Counted from the stretch's first letter, positions 36,131-44,675 are shown. The stretch: 64,000 bases of DNA from Limisphaera sp026417315 (GCF_049537125.1 NZ_JBMVQY010000001.1:1860001-1924000), one strand, 5' to 3'. A program made the numbers and translations. Notes: generated by a model not told the origin, from the letters alone.

Positions 36131-36403
36131 ATGAAGGCGATCGCGGATCCTGACGAGATTCGGAAGTTTGCCGCTTCCCTCGAGGCGCGGGCGGAGGGCG
36201 TCCGGCAACGGCAAACGGCCATGATCAACAGCTTTCACAGTTTGCGCGAGGTATGGCGCGACGAGAAGTACTTGCGGTTCGAACGGGTGCTTTCGCATAC
36301 CATAACCCGCTTGACCCTTTTTTACCATCGTGCTGACGCCTACGCGCGGTACCTGCGAAAAAAGGCAGAATTCCTCGATCGATACCTGGATCGGCGTTAC
36401 TAG
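36131..36403 (+). CDS. WXG100-like small helical protein, 2
   Basis: 90 residues with the same helix-turn-helix plan as its neighbour: 'ADPDEIRKFAASLEARAEGV' (helix 1), 'LREVWRDEKYLRFERVL' (turn with W-R-D), then a basic helix 2 ending 'RKKAEFLDRYLDRRY'. Pairs of WXG100 proteins usually form a heterodimer, and tandem placement 12 bp after the first copy suggests this here. The C-terminus contains 'YARYLRKKAEF', loosely like the YxxxD/E export signal region of type VII substrates. Confidence 0.75.
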   Translation: MKAIADPDEIRKFAASLEARAEGVRQRQTAMINSFHSLREVWRDEKYLRFERVLSHTITRLTLFYHRADAYARYLRKKAEFLDRYLDRRY

Positions 36404-36430
36404 AGTGGACGTGCAAGCTCCACGGGGGCC

Positions 36431-37384
36431 ATGAGTGGCGAAGTCCGTGTGGTTTCGTTTCAGGCGCTGGAGGATCTGGACGCCGGTCTGAGGCGCTTTG
36501 TGGCTGTGACGGGCGAGGTTCTGGAGGCCATGGAAGCCGACATCCAAAGGCGCTTGCAGCTGCTTGAAGAGCGCCGACAGGCGTTGCTGGAGCAGGTGGA
36601 ACATCACCGGGAAATCCTCGACGACGAGCAGAACGATGAGTTGCAAGAGCGGGCCGCGAGCGAACTGAAAGAGGCCGAGGAAGCATTGCGGCGGCTGGAG
36701 TACTGGCAGAGGCAGGCGAACGAGCAATACCGGATCTTCCGTGTGCACGCCGGCCGATTGCAGGCCTTGTGTGCCACCAGCGCCGTGAAGGCACACGGGT
36801 TCTTGGAGAGGAAGCTGGCAGAGCTCCGGTCCTATACGGAGATCAGAACGCCCTCTTTTACAGAACCGGCCGCGGCCACGGGAGGGGTCTCCCGGACCTG
36901 GCAGGCGGTCGCACCTTGCACGCGCGACGAACTAAAGCGGGCCATTGCTGAGGGCCGGTACCAGGATGCGATTGATATCGCCATTGCGATTTATGACATC
37001 GATCCGAGTGCCATCAACGGTAAACCCCGATATGAGCCGCGCTTGGATTGTGTGGGTACCACCGACGCGGATCGCTGCGTTTTGATCGGGCCGGCGGCGT
37101 TCCGTCGGTCCCCGGGTTGGCTCGCATCCTCGATTGCGCATGAGGCCAAACATGCGAAGGATATACGGGATCGGGGGTTCCCGAGCAACGATGTGGCTTA
37201 CCTGGAGTATGAGATTGCCGCGTATGATGAGGAGATTGAAAATGCCGACAAGTACGGCCTGACCCATGAAGAGGTGGAGGAATTGAGACGTCTCAAGCAC
37301 TGGTACGAGGCTGAGCGGGACAGGTTCAAAGCCGGGCATAGGCCGCGATCGAGTGACCGAGAAGGGTGGTGGGGCCCATGTTAA
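36431..37384 (+). CDS. Putative type VII-type effector: N-terminal coiled coil, C-terminal HExxH metallopeptidase-like domain
   Basis: 317 residues. Residues about 10-135 are long amphipathic helices ('RRLQLLEERRQALLEQVEHH', 'ELKEAEEALRRLEYWQRQAN'), as in LXG/WXG-type delivery domains of type VII toxins. Residues about 160-310 form a compact domain with H237-E-A-K-H241 in 'LASSIAHEAKHAKDIRDRG', a zinc-protease HExxH. A glutamate-rich helix follows ('YLEYEIAAYDEEIENADKYG') that could supply the third zinc ligand. 'CVGTTDADRCVLIG' precedes it. The gene starts 27 bp after the second WXG100 gene and overlaps the next gene by 7 bp. The layout of trafficking domain, peptidase domain and overlapping small gene is that of a polymorphic toxin with immunity. 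The function is inferred; no signal peptide is present. Confidence 0.7.
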   Translation: MSGEVRVVSFQALEDLDAGLRRFVAVTGEVLEAMEADIQRRLQLLEERRQALLEQVEHHREILDDEQNDELQERAASELKEAEEALRRLEYWQRQANEQYRIFRVHAGRLQALCATSAVKAHGFLERKLAELRSYTEIRTPSFTEPAAATGGVSRTWQAVAPCTRDELKRAIAEGRYQDAIDIAIAIYDIDPSAINGKPRYEPRLDCVGTTDADRCVLIGPAAFRRSPGWLASSIAHEAKHAKDIRDRGFPSNDVAYLEYEIAAYDEEIENADKYGLTHEEVEELRRLKHWYEAERDRFKAGHRPRSSDREGWWGPC

Positions 37385-37818
37385 CGCTGTCGCTGGCATT
37401 GGAGAAAAGCGCCTATGCGGTGGGTGAAAGGATCATCGGCACGGTCGTGCTGCGGAATTGTGGGGCGGCGAGTGTACGGGTCAATGCCCGGTTGGCGTGG
37501 AATGTAGAGTGTGCACCTCCCCAGTGCCGGGAGATCAGGTTCATTGTCAGGGACGAGGCAGGCCGGGAGGTTCCTTGCCGGATGTTTGTGAATGTGGGAG
37601 CACCCCGGAATGCGGATGTCATCGAGCTACAGGCGGGGGAGGCGGTGGAAAAGCAGTACGAGCTGACGCGTGGGTACCGGCTGGTGAGACTGGGCGCTTA
37701 TTCGGTGCAAGCGGTTTATGAAAACCTGAGTGCCTGGGAAGAGCCCGGGCCAAAACCCTGGAAGGGTCGACTTGCGTCGAACGTGGTCCGGATCACGATC
37801 GGAAGGCATCTCCTTTGA
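37378..37818 (+). CDS. Small beta-sandwich protein, candidate inhibitor/immunity partner (BsuPI-like)
   Basis: 146 residues from ATG 37378, which overlaps the end of the metallopeptidase gene by 7 bp, so the two are probably made together. The sequence is an all-beta Ig-like fold: 'LTLSLALEKSAYAVGERIIG', 'TVVLRNCGAASVRVNARLAW', 'IRFIVRDEAGREVPCRM', and 'GYRLVRLGAYSVQAVYENL'. This order (strand, 'N.G...V.V', 'RD.AGREV', 'L..G.Y.V.A.Y') resembles the intracellular proteinase inhibitor BsuPI and related alpha-2-macroglobulin-like domains. There is no signal peptide, so it stays in the cytoplasm. A proteinase-inhibitor fold beside a predicted protease is suggestive of immunity, but could also be an assembly chaperone. 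Confidence 0.62.
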   Translation: MLTLSLALEKSAYAVGERIIGTVVLRNCGAASVRVNARLAWNVECAPPQCREIRFIVRDEAGREVPCRMFVNVGAPRNADVIELQAGEAVEKQYELTRGYRLVRLGAYSVQAVYENLSAWEEPGPKPWKGRLASNVVRITIGRHLL

Positions 37819-37895
37819 AGTCGATTATGGGGGATGCACTTGGCAAACGGAGATCAGCGAGGCGTGGAGCAGGTTGAGGATCACGGGGTTGTCCA

Positions 37896-38111
37896 ATGAG
37901 TGCACTGGACGCAGGCTACGAGCGGCTGAAGGGAGAGTGGAGAAACCTCGAGAGCCAGTGGGCAATCACTCGGCAGCAGTGGTCCGACAGCGTTGGCGAC
38001 TACTTTGAGAGGGCGTTCTGGCGAGAATGGGAGGCCGAAGTGCCGGAGGCCTTGAAAGCCATGGCGGAGCTCGAGCATGTCCTTCGGCTGGCGTTGCGGG
38101 ACCCTCGGTGA
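37896..38111 (+). CDS. Third small helical, WXG100-like protein
   Basis: 71 residues, all helical: 'MSALDAGYERLKGEWRNLES', then 'QWSDSVGDYFERAFWREWE' and a second helix 'ALKAMAELEHVLRLALRDPR'. It has Trp at the turn as in the two other small proteins but is shorter. Five tryptophans in 71 residues is unusual. It closes the type VII-like locus, 77 bp after the beta-sandwich gene, and could be a chaperone or an additional substrate. Confidence 0.6.
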   Translation: MSALDAGYERLKGEWRNLESQWAITRQQWSDSVGDYFERAFWREWEAEVPEALKAMAELEHVLRLALRDPR

Positions 38112-39754
38112 CAAAGAAGGCTGAGCGGTGCAGGGGATGGGTTCGCCAAGGTTTCCGGTCCGATAAGCAAACTGGCCCCAGAAAATGTGCGTCGGGATTC
38201 TCCTGGATGACGACTCCAAGGCACATCCCTGATGGATCGCGACGGTCGATGAGCTGCATAACTCAACTCTCATAAGAATCGCGGGAGAGAGGCCCAGGAC
38301 ATGTTGGAGATCAAGGCCGGCGCCATGAGAAGAGACGCCCTGCGCACGGCATACCCGGCAACCCCGGTCGTCCCCGCAATGCAGTCCTGGGCTCGTGAAA
38401 TGCGCAGGAACCATGGGGCGTTGAAAAGGTTGTATTCAGCAAGAAATGATCGTTGGTGTTTCGGGCATGGTGTCGTTTCTTATTGGCGTGGGATCTGGTC
38501 AAGACCCGGTGAGAAGCGCGGTATCTCCACTTACGTTGGCGCGCTTCAGCTTTTGAACGGGGAAGAGCGGTGGGGAGCGGATTCAGAAACGCCATGAATC
38601 CGGGCTTTGTCTGCGTCGGTCTGTCTGTATGGGGGCCTCACGGGTCGCCCTCCTTGCAGGGCTGCAACGAGGTTGGCGGTGTACTTGGCCCCGTCCACCG
38701 AAGGGTGCCTCGCTGTCAGGGGTCACAACTTGGGGCCGGAAGCGAAAGTACTGCAGCCGCGCCGGGTGCTGCAGGCCCGGGCCGCAGAGGCTGGTGTGTG
38801 GGCCGATCACCGCCACTGTGTCCTGCTACCTGGCTTGCGGGCAGCGGCTCAACCGGGGGATCCATGGCCCTGAGGCCACCTTGCACACCTGCTCTGGGCT
38901 GGTTGGGCTTCACAGAAACGCGGCTTGCGTCGGGCCCCCGGCGACGGTAAGCGGGGCAGGTTTGGGGCGCGACGGGGGTGACCACGGCGGCTTGCTGGGA
39001 ACCATCGAAGCCCCGATGGATGAACGAGTTGCCGGCAAAGGCGAGACGGCCGTGGGAGGAACTGTGGGGCGAGCCAAAAAGGCCAAGTGCGAAGCGGCGG
39101 AAGGTGGTCCGGGAACTGTCCTGCCTGCACAAGCGCGATGGAGCCGATAGATTAGGGCCAGGCCCCACAGCCCAACGAACCCTTGGGTAGCAGAGCGGTG
39201 GAGGCAACCTGGGTGCAGCATGAACGCGGGTTCAAGCGCATGGGGCACCTTTCGGGACGGGCCGGAGCCGAACGGCAGCTGTGCTTGGTGTCCCTCCGGA
39301 CGCAGCGAGGCCCCGGTTCCTGCTTCCCCACCACACGGCTTTCACGGCATGCCCCAATGCATTCCGTCGGCCACGGACCTCAAGTTCGCACTCGCAAAAA
39401 TGTGGGAGTTCGGAGTATGGTGCGTCTGATGTGCTGCAGCCTTGAAGGCTTACGCTGGAGTTTCGGGCGGCCCGTGAATGTCACCCGCGCATGAGCCAAG
39501 GTTGCAACCGGATCCGAAGCCTGTACCAACAGGAGCTGCGTCGAGACCTTGAACATGGGTAGCCGGCCGGTGAAACGTCTTTACCGGGTTCTCGTTGCGG
39601 CAGGGGCCGGCGATTCTGGAGGGCGAGAGGGGCGAGGACGTGGTGCTGCCGGCACGCGAACAGGCAAATACTGCTGCGCCAAACGTGAGGCCCGGCGCAA
39701 CCGCATCCCTCTCGTCCATGCCGGCGAACGCACACGGGTTTGGCGTTTCGGCCC
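38112..39754. other. Island gap, no gene seen
   Basis: 1.6 kb after the type VII-like locus. Many overlapping open frames exist, but none is recognisable or has a good start. No terminator hairpin with a T-run follows the last gene. Confidence 0.4.
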
Positions 39755-40006
39755 ATGAGACTTCTCCGCCTTCTCCTGAGGATCGCTCTTGCGAAGGTGC
39801 TGTGCGTCTTGTTGGCTCTGGCCTTCATTTTGATCCTGATCTTTCTTCCAAGGGAGATACGCTTCCAGTACCTGGGCTCGCTCCTGTCGGAGGTGACGGT
39901 CGCTTTTTGGCGCCGGATCGTCGGGCCCGAGCGAGTCCGGATCGATCGACCTCGAGCTCGCACAGGTGGCTCGCGATTGAGACGATTCTTTCGGGGTAAA
40001 ACCTGA
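39755..40006 (+). CDS. Small membrane protein, paralogue of the one at 28485
   Basis: 83 residues: a basic N-terminus and long hydrophobic helix ('MRLLRLLLRIALAKVLCVLL', 'ALAFILILIF'), then 'LPREIRFQYLGSLLSEVTVA' and 'FWRRIVGPERVR', ending in a basic tail 'GSRLRRFFRGKT'. It shares the central 32-residue block with the protein at 28485-28826, so the two bracket the type VII-like genes. One membrane helix with positively charged ends; function unknown. This copy looks complete, unlike its irregular partner. TTG 39740 is an alternative start. Confidence 0.65.
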   Translation: MRLLRLLLRIALAKVLCVLLALAFILILIFLPREIRFQYLGSLLSEVTVAFWRRIVGPERVRIDRPRARTGGSRLRRFFRGKT

Positions 40007-41638
40007 CAGCGCACGGCTCGCCCCTAGCGCTTCGCAGCTCCGCGCGGCCGGGGTGCCGACTTGTTTGTGCCTGCGCTCCTTTCAGGCCCGCTCGGCTGTA
40101 GTTACCTGGATGCTCTTAGTAGAACTGCAGTCTGGTGACAGATGCATCCTTTGCGCTGCGACCGATTACACCGTCTTGCCTCCCTAGGTCATGTGAGGGA
40201 ACGTACGGGGACCGGAGCGCCCTCCGAACGCTATGGAGGAATGGGCCGGTGCGCTTTCCAAGGCGCTGTGCGGAAGCCAACGCCGACTCCCTGGTCTGCT
40301 GGTGCAGCTTCTCAAGGTTCGGCAACACCGAGGGCCGTCTGCAAGTCTCCTCAGCAATTAACGCGTCGGCGAACGGCTCGGGATGGATCTGCCTTCATTG
40401 CGACGATGTTAGGAACTGCGTCAAGAGCCGACACCCGGAAATTGAACACCCATTGTATGAGACGTACCGCCGTCTCCCGAGCTTTCAGACACGTGCTCGG
40501 CGAGGCTCAAAGGGTTGCCCGTTGTCGAAAAGGGAGTACGGAGGTTGCCGGTGTGCAAGAGTCGTTTCTCGCAGCAAACTCTACTCCAAGGTCGTGCGCA
40601 TGGCATGTCAACGAACGCAGCGCGTGACTGTGCGGGCAACTCCTGCAGGGCGAGGCGGAGGTTGCATCCTGCTAGCCGTACGCCAAGCCAGTCAAAGCGC
40701 ACGGGAGAAGCCCGAGTGCATGCGGAGACAACGCGCCACGGTGCCTGCGCACCATTTGCCCCGGCAACCGTTGGTCTCTGCGCTTTCAGCACTGCCTGAT
40801 GAACCAAGCATCCACACCGTGGCCTATGCCGGTGGTCACATGGTCGGGTTGCAACCATGGCGCTTCCTCAAGATGAAAAGCCTCGTAGCATGTCATGCTC
40901 GCCGTATGGAGCTGTTCCTGCGAAGTCTCCAACTTTCCAGCGAAACGCCCCCGTTGTGGCCGGGTTGCACATCGACTTAGGGGCCCATTGGGGCCGGTGC
41001 CCCGGCGGGAGAGCCGTTTTCTCACCTTTGAAGGGCAAAGGCGCTAGACGTAGCAGTAAACGATGGCACAAATCCGTTGAGAGATACGATCCCATACAGC
41101 GCCATCAGCCGGCTCGTTTGGACGTGGGGATTGCCGATCAGGACGGTACTGTCCGACTGTGGGGACTTCTTCAGTGTCAGTTGCCTCGAGATGACGAGGC
41201 TGTGCAAGTGCACAAGAGGGCCGTTAGGGTGCGCAACCGGATCGCTCCGTGTGGGCAATCTGCATGGACGCATCAGGCCAGCGTCCTTGAGCATGAGCAA
41301 CAGCAAGGTTCGTGCTTGACCGTCCATGCGGCTGGCCGAGTGCGCGGATGCACTCTGAGGCCATTGCACATTCGGATCTCGTGTGCCGCCGCGGCCGGCG
41401 TAGGAGAGTCCCGACGGGGCTGATCTTGTTGCTCTCCCGAACGGAGCGAGCATGCACAGTCGCACTCCGCAAAACTCGGGTTTTGCGTTGACCCGATGGC
41501 ACGAACCGGGCGCCCGGATCGCCCGTTTACAAGTGTCCGGAAGATCATTGAACTGCTTTGCACCCACTTTGCACCCGGCGGCTTAGGAAGACTCGCCGCG
41601 TTTTCAGGAAGCCCGGGTCCGCTCGTATTAAAAAACTG
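40007..41638. other. Island gap, no gene seen
   Basis: 1.6 kb. A 281-codon open frame (40135-40980) lacks a ribosome site and has irregular Arg/Cys/Ser-rich composition; I do not support it. No repeat or insertion-sequence ends were recognised. Confidence 0.4.
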
Positions 41639-41666
41639 TTGACACTGGCCATAATTCTGCTATGCG
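41639..41666 (+). promoter_or_regulatory. Candidate sigma-70 promoter
   Basis: A perfect -35 TTGACA (41639-41644) and TATGCG (41661-41666) with a 16-bp spacer, in a locally A/T-rich stretch. It would transcribe the small open frame at 41706. Confidence 0.4.
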
Positions 41667-41705
41667 ATGAACAAAGGCCGATTGTGTTCACCCCATAGGA
41701 TCTCC

Positions 41706-41927
41706 ATGAACGCGTGGCTGCACAAAAAGGTCCGGCAGCAGGCTCGCGAGGCTTCATTGATCGTTGGCTTCGTCTTCGGTTGTTCCGCCACGGGAGGCAA
41801 TTCTCGACAAGAGGTGGGTCTTTCCGGGTGGTCCGATCGGGGGCAGCCCTGTCGAACGCACTCAGGCCGCCCGGGTTTGGGCAACCATTCCATCACATTC
41901 CAACTGCACTGCACGGAGTCCGTATGA
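41706..41927 (+). CDS. Possible small lipoprotein or remnant
   Basis: 73 residues with a lipoprotein-like N-terminus: basic 'MNAWLHKKVRQQAREAS', hydrophobic 'LIVGFVFG' and a Cys. AGGATCTCC precedes the ATG and a good promoter lies 40-70 bp upstream. After the Cys the sequence is irregular and without family, so this may be only the 5' end of a decayed gene. Low support. Confidence 0.22.
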   Translation: MNAWLHKKVRQQAREASLIVGFVFGCSATGGNSRQEVGLSGWSDRGQPCRTHSGRPGLGNHSITFQLHCTESV

Positions 41928-42439
41928 CGCTCGAAAGACTGAAACCCGCTGTTCTTCTCGCCGCAGCGGGTGAGGCTTGGCTCCGGTTCACGGCCTGCGC
42001 GGCTGCCGCGCGTACATTTACTGGCGCAGTCGAGACGTTCACCGGCGCGGTGGCATTCCCAAGCCCGGCCACCTTAGAACTCAACCAGCCTCCATCCTTC
42101 CAGTGTAAGAGGATGGTAACCAACATTCTTGTTGGCACATTGCACGATTACGTTAGCCACCTGCGTAAATGCATCCGAGAGGCGAGATTCCCTTTTCACT
42201 TTCCCGTTCGGACGGGAGCGACCGTCCTGCCCTGTGACGGTGCGGCCAGAACAATTCAAGGGGAGCAGACGCAGCGAGCAACCAACGCATGCCGCACTTG
42301 CTGCATTCCTTTGTGGTGTACTCCCGTTGTCGCCGGGCGACGCTCACAGAGAGCTTTCATAGCCGTATCCCGCCTTCGCGTGTGCGGTGGGGCGGGGGGC
42401 CATCGTGCACGGCAGGCGTAACAAGCACCAGGAGATGAC
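41928..42439. other. Island gap with one hairpin
   Basis: Contains a perfect 8-bp stem ACCCGCTG / CAGCGGGT with a 12-base loop (41944-41971), not followed by a T-run. Otherwise nothing recognisable before the AGGAG site of the TPR gene. Confidence 0.35.
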
Positions 42440-43573
42440 ATGACCATCCCGTTCTTTCGTCCCAATATTGACAAGCTGGCAGCACAGCGGAACGTTCCGC
42501 GCCTCCTGCATATTGTCCGCACGGCGTCCTTGGAAGACCGCATCAAAGCGTTGGAGGCGATCGGCTCTATCGGTGATCCCTGTGCGATCCAGCAGGCCGT
42601 CGAGAGCCTTTCCGATAAGTCTCTGTCTCCAGCATGGGATTCGGCAATCCGCATTCTGCGTCGACTGCCTCGGCCGGACGCCGCAAAAGTCTGTGCTCAG
42701 ATTGTTACATCAGATGTTGAACCAGAACTTCAGGAGAAAGTCCTCTCGGCCGCGCTTCAGGGGGAGGCGCTATGGGATGTGGAAGAGTGGGTCCGAATCG
42801 GCACAATTCTGGCCGAGAAGCAGCGCTCGGCGCTTGCTGCCGCATGCTTTGATCAGGCTCTTGCCGTCCTAGGATCGAACAAGACATTGCTGCGCTCCAT
42901 CGCATTCACCCTTTACGACAAGTCGTTGCCGGAGTACGCCCTCCGATTCTTCAAAAGGATAGCAGAGATTGATCCCGATGACGCAGGAGGGTGGGGAGGC
43001 CAGAGTAAGTGTTTGTTGACGCTTGGCAGACTCAAGGAAGCCGAACATGCTTGCCGGAAAGCACTTGAGATCGCTCCCTCCTATAGACCTTTCAAAGAAT
43101 GCCTGGCAACTATTTACTACGAGATGCAGGAGTTCAAGCGCATGGCGTCCCTTGCTCGCGAGCTCCTTAGGGAGGACCCCTCTGATGTGAAAGCGCATGT
43201 AATGCTTTCGGAAGCCTTGATATTCGCAGGCGAGCTGGCGGATGCCGAAGCACAGGTCCAGGAGGGTCTAGCAAAACTCATGACAGCGAGCAGTGCGGAT
43301 CCTGCAGCACTGTCCATCCTTTACCTGCAACTAGGAATACTGCGTGTAATGAAGGGGCACGAGGGCGCAGGTGAATGTTTTTAGAAAGCAATAATCGCTA
43401 ACCAGAAAGATCAATGGGCTTACAAAGTGGCGCATGCGTATCGGATTCTGGAGATGGCCGGCGTCGTGTGGAACGGAACACCGCTGGAAAGAAGAGCCCG
43501 ACTGTTGGCTGCTGCGGAAAAAGTAAGTGGCGACGTTGGCTCGTATTCGGAGTGGAAACGATGGGAAGGGTAG
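42440..43573 (+). pseudogene. HEAT/TPR-repeat protein interrupted by an in-frame amber codon
   Basis: ATG 42440 with AGGAG at 42430-42434 opens a 314-codon frame. The N-terminus (about 1-100) is HEAT-like helical repeats ('ASLEDRIKALEAIGSIGDPC'), followed by TPR units ('AAACFDQALAVLGSNKTLLR', 'YALRFFKRIAEIDPDDAGGW', 'KEAEHACRKALEIAPSYRPF', 'ADAEAQVQEGLAKLM'). It stops at TAG 43382-43384 in the middle of a repeat, and the same frame goes on for 62 clearly repeat-like codons ('KAIIANQKDQWAYKVAHAY', 'TPLERRARLLAAAEKV') to a natural stop at 43571-43573. A single GAG or AAG to TAG change explains this. The truncated 314-aa form could still be made. TPR scaffolds bind partner proteins; the partner is unknown. 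Confidence 0.7.
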
Positions 43574-43674
43574 GGATCCTCACAGGGGCCAGGGATGGCC
43601 GCGTAGGAGACCGGGCCCATGCCGAAGCCAGGTGGGTAGTCACGCAGTTGAAGCATACAAGAAGTGTCTGCGAT

Positions 43675-43848
43675 ATGGCAGATCAATATTGCAGAAAATG
43701 CAGATCACGACTCACGGAGTGCCCTAAGTGCAAAGGCAAGGGGACAACGTATCAGGGATCCGTGTTAAGTGGCTATGCCGATAAACCGTGTCCTAATTGC
43801 AAGGGCACTGGCAAGCTCTGCCCCAAGCACGGTTGCGATTGGGGTTAA
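43675..43848 (+). CDS. Small DnaJ-type zinc-finger protein (57 aa)
   Basis: 57 residues with three Cys pairs: 'YCRKCRSRL', then two CxxCxGxG units, 'CPKCKGKG' and 'CPNCKGTG', and a terminal 'CPKHGCDWG'. The CxxCxGxG pair is the zinc-binding unit of DnaJ. Standalone versions act as small chaperone-like or regulatory peptides. It lies 100 bp after the TPR gene, but no ribosome site is obvious before ATG 43675, and its 3' end converges on merT copy 2. Confidence 0.55.
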   Translation: MADQYCRKCRSRLTECPKCKGKGTTYQGSVLSGYADKPCPNCKGTGKLCPKHGCDWG

Positions 43849-43860
43849 GCGGATCGGTAT

Positions 43861-44613
43861 TTATTGCGTCGCCGCACGAGGGGGGCCGTTGACCCCGTGG
43901 TCCATGAGGAGGATGCGTGGTCGAAGGGCCGCTGTTGGGGCCACGTTGGCTGGGGGTACCGCGGCGCGCAGGCCTTGAGAGAAGGGCCACAGGGAACCGT
44001 TGACCCGCGCTGCCCGCAGGCCGGCGTGTAGAGAGCCCGGCGGAGAGGGCCTTGGTTGCCGCGGATCCTCTACCGGCTCCCCCCGCTGGACCCGCCGGCG
44101 CGGACGAGGCGCCAGACGGAGCAGGGCCGCGGTCTCGCGGCAGTTGGGCAGCCCGGACTCGGGCATTGTGGACCGCACGGCCACGGCGGTGGTGGCGGCC
44201 ACCCTTGGCGAAGGGTTCCAGACGGCGGGCACGCAACAGGCGCCCGAACCCGGCAGCTCGCCTCGCAACAGCACCGACGACAGACCCGGAAACGCCGCCG
44301 CGGCCACCACCAGCGCGGTGGCCAACCATAGAAGAGTTCTGTTCCATCTGGCGACGGGTCGGGCCGCGCAGGCGGAGCCTTCCTCGCAAGCGGCTTTCGG
44401 CTTGCGATACGTCAGATACCAGGCCGCGGCCAGCAGGACGAACGCCACGACCAGAAACACCGGGCGCCATTTCTCGAACGCCGCGGATGCGGCAAAGCCG
44501 CCCGCGCCCAGCAGCACGGCCACCAGCGGGCCGATGCAACAAAGCGATGCGGTAATGGCGGCCAGCAGGCTGCCGGCGAGAGTGACCTTTTGCAGAGCGT
44601 TCCATTTGTCCAT
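43861..44613 (-). CDS. merT: MerT-like transport protein, copy 2, with aberrant C-terminal extension
   Basis: 250 codons. Residues 1-127 are identical to copy 1 (24050-24472), including the 'SLCCIGPLV' and 'KAACEEGSACAA' thiol motifs. At 44232 the copies diverge abruptly just before the last Cys pair. Copy 1 ends 13 codons later; this copy reads on for about 120 residues of Pro/Arg-rich sequence with no membrane helix or MerP-like GMTCxxC motif. The extension is therefore probably an accidental read-through created by the recombination joint, although the three transport helices remain intact. Same operator as copy 1 at 44644-44675. Confidence 0.75.
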   Translation of the reverse strand: MDKWNALQKVTLAGSLLAAITASLCCIGPLVAVLLGAGGFAASAAFEKWRPVFLVVAFVLLAAAWYLTYRKPKAACEEGSACAARPVARWNRTLLWLATALVVAAAAFPGLSSVLLRGELPGSGACCVPAVWNPSPRVAATTAVAVRSTMPESGLPNCRETAALLRLAPRPRRRVQRGEPVEDPRQPRPSPPGSLHAGLRAARVNGSLWPFSQGLRAAVPPANVAPTAALRPRILLMDHGVNGPPRAATQ

Positions 44614-44643
44614 ATGCGTTCTCCATCTTCGATGTCTTGCCCG

Positions 44644-44675
44644 AGCCTACGGCCTCTGGTCGGCTGGAGGGTCAA
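44644..44675 (-). promoter_or_regulatory. MerR-type promoter/operator for merT copy 2
   Basis: Identical to the element at 24503-24534: TTGACC, 20-bp spacer with the CCTCCAGCC/GGCCGTAGG dyad, TAGGCT, with the -35 inside the end of merR. Confidence 0.6.

Noticed and set aside
40135..40980. 281-codon plus-strand open frame
   Set aside because: Irregular Cys/Arg/Ser-rich sequence, no ribosome site, no family resemblance.
43861..44231. MerT-MerP fusion suggested by the long C-terminus of copy 2
   Set aside because: The extension has no GMTCxxC motif or ferredoxin-like pattern; it is read-through past a repeat boundary.
24999..44231. Integrase, transposase or att sites delimiting the island
   Set aside because: Both flanks and the gaps were read in all frames; no tyrosine/serine recombinase, DDE transposase or terminal inverted repeat was recognised.
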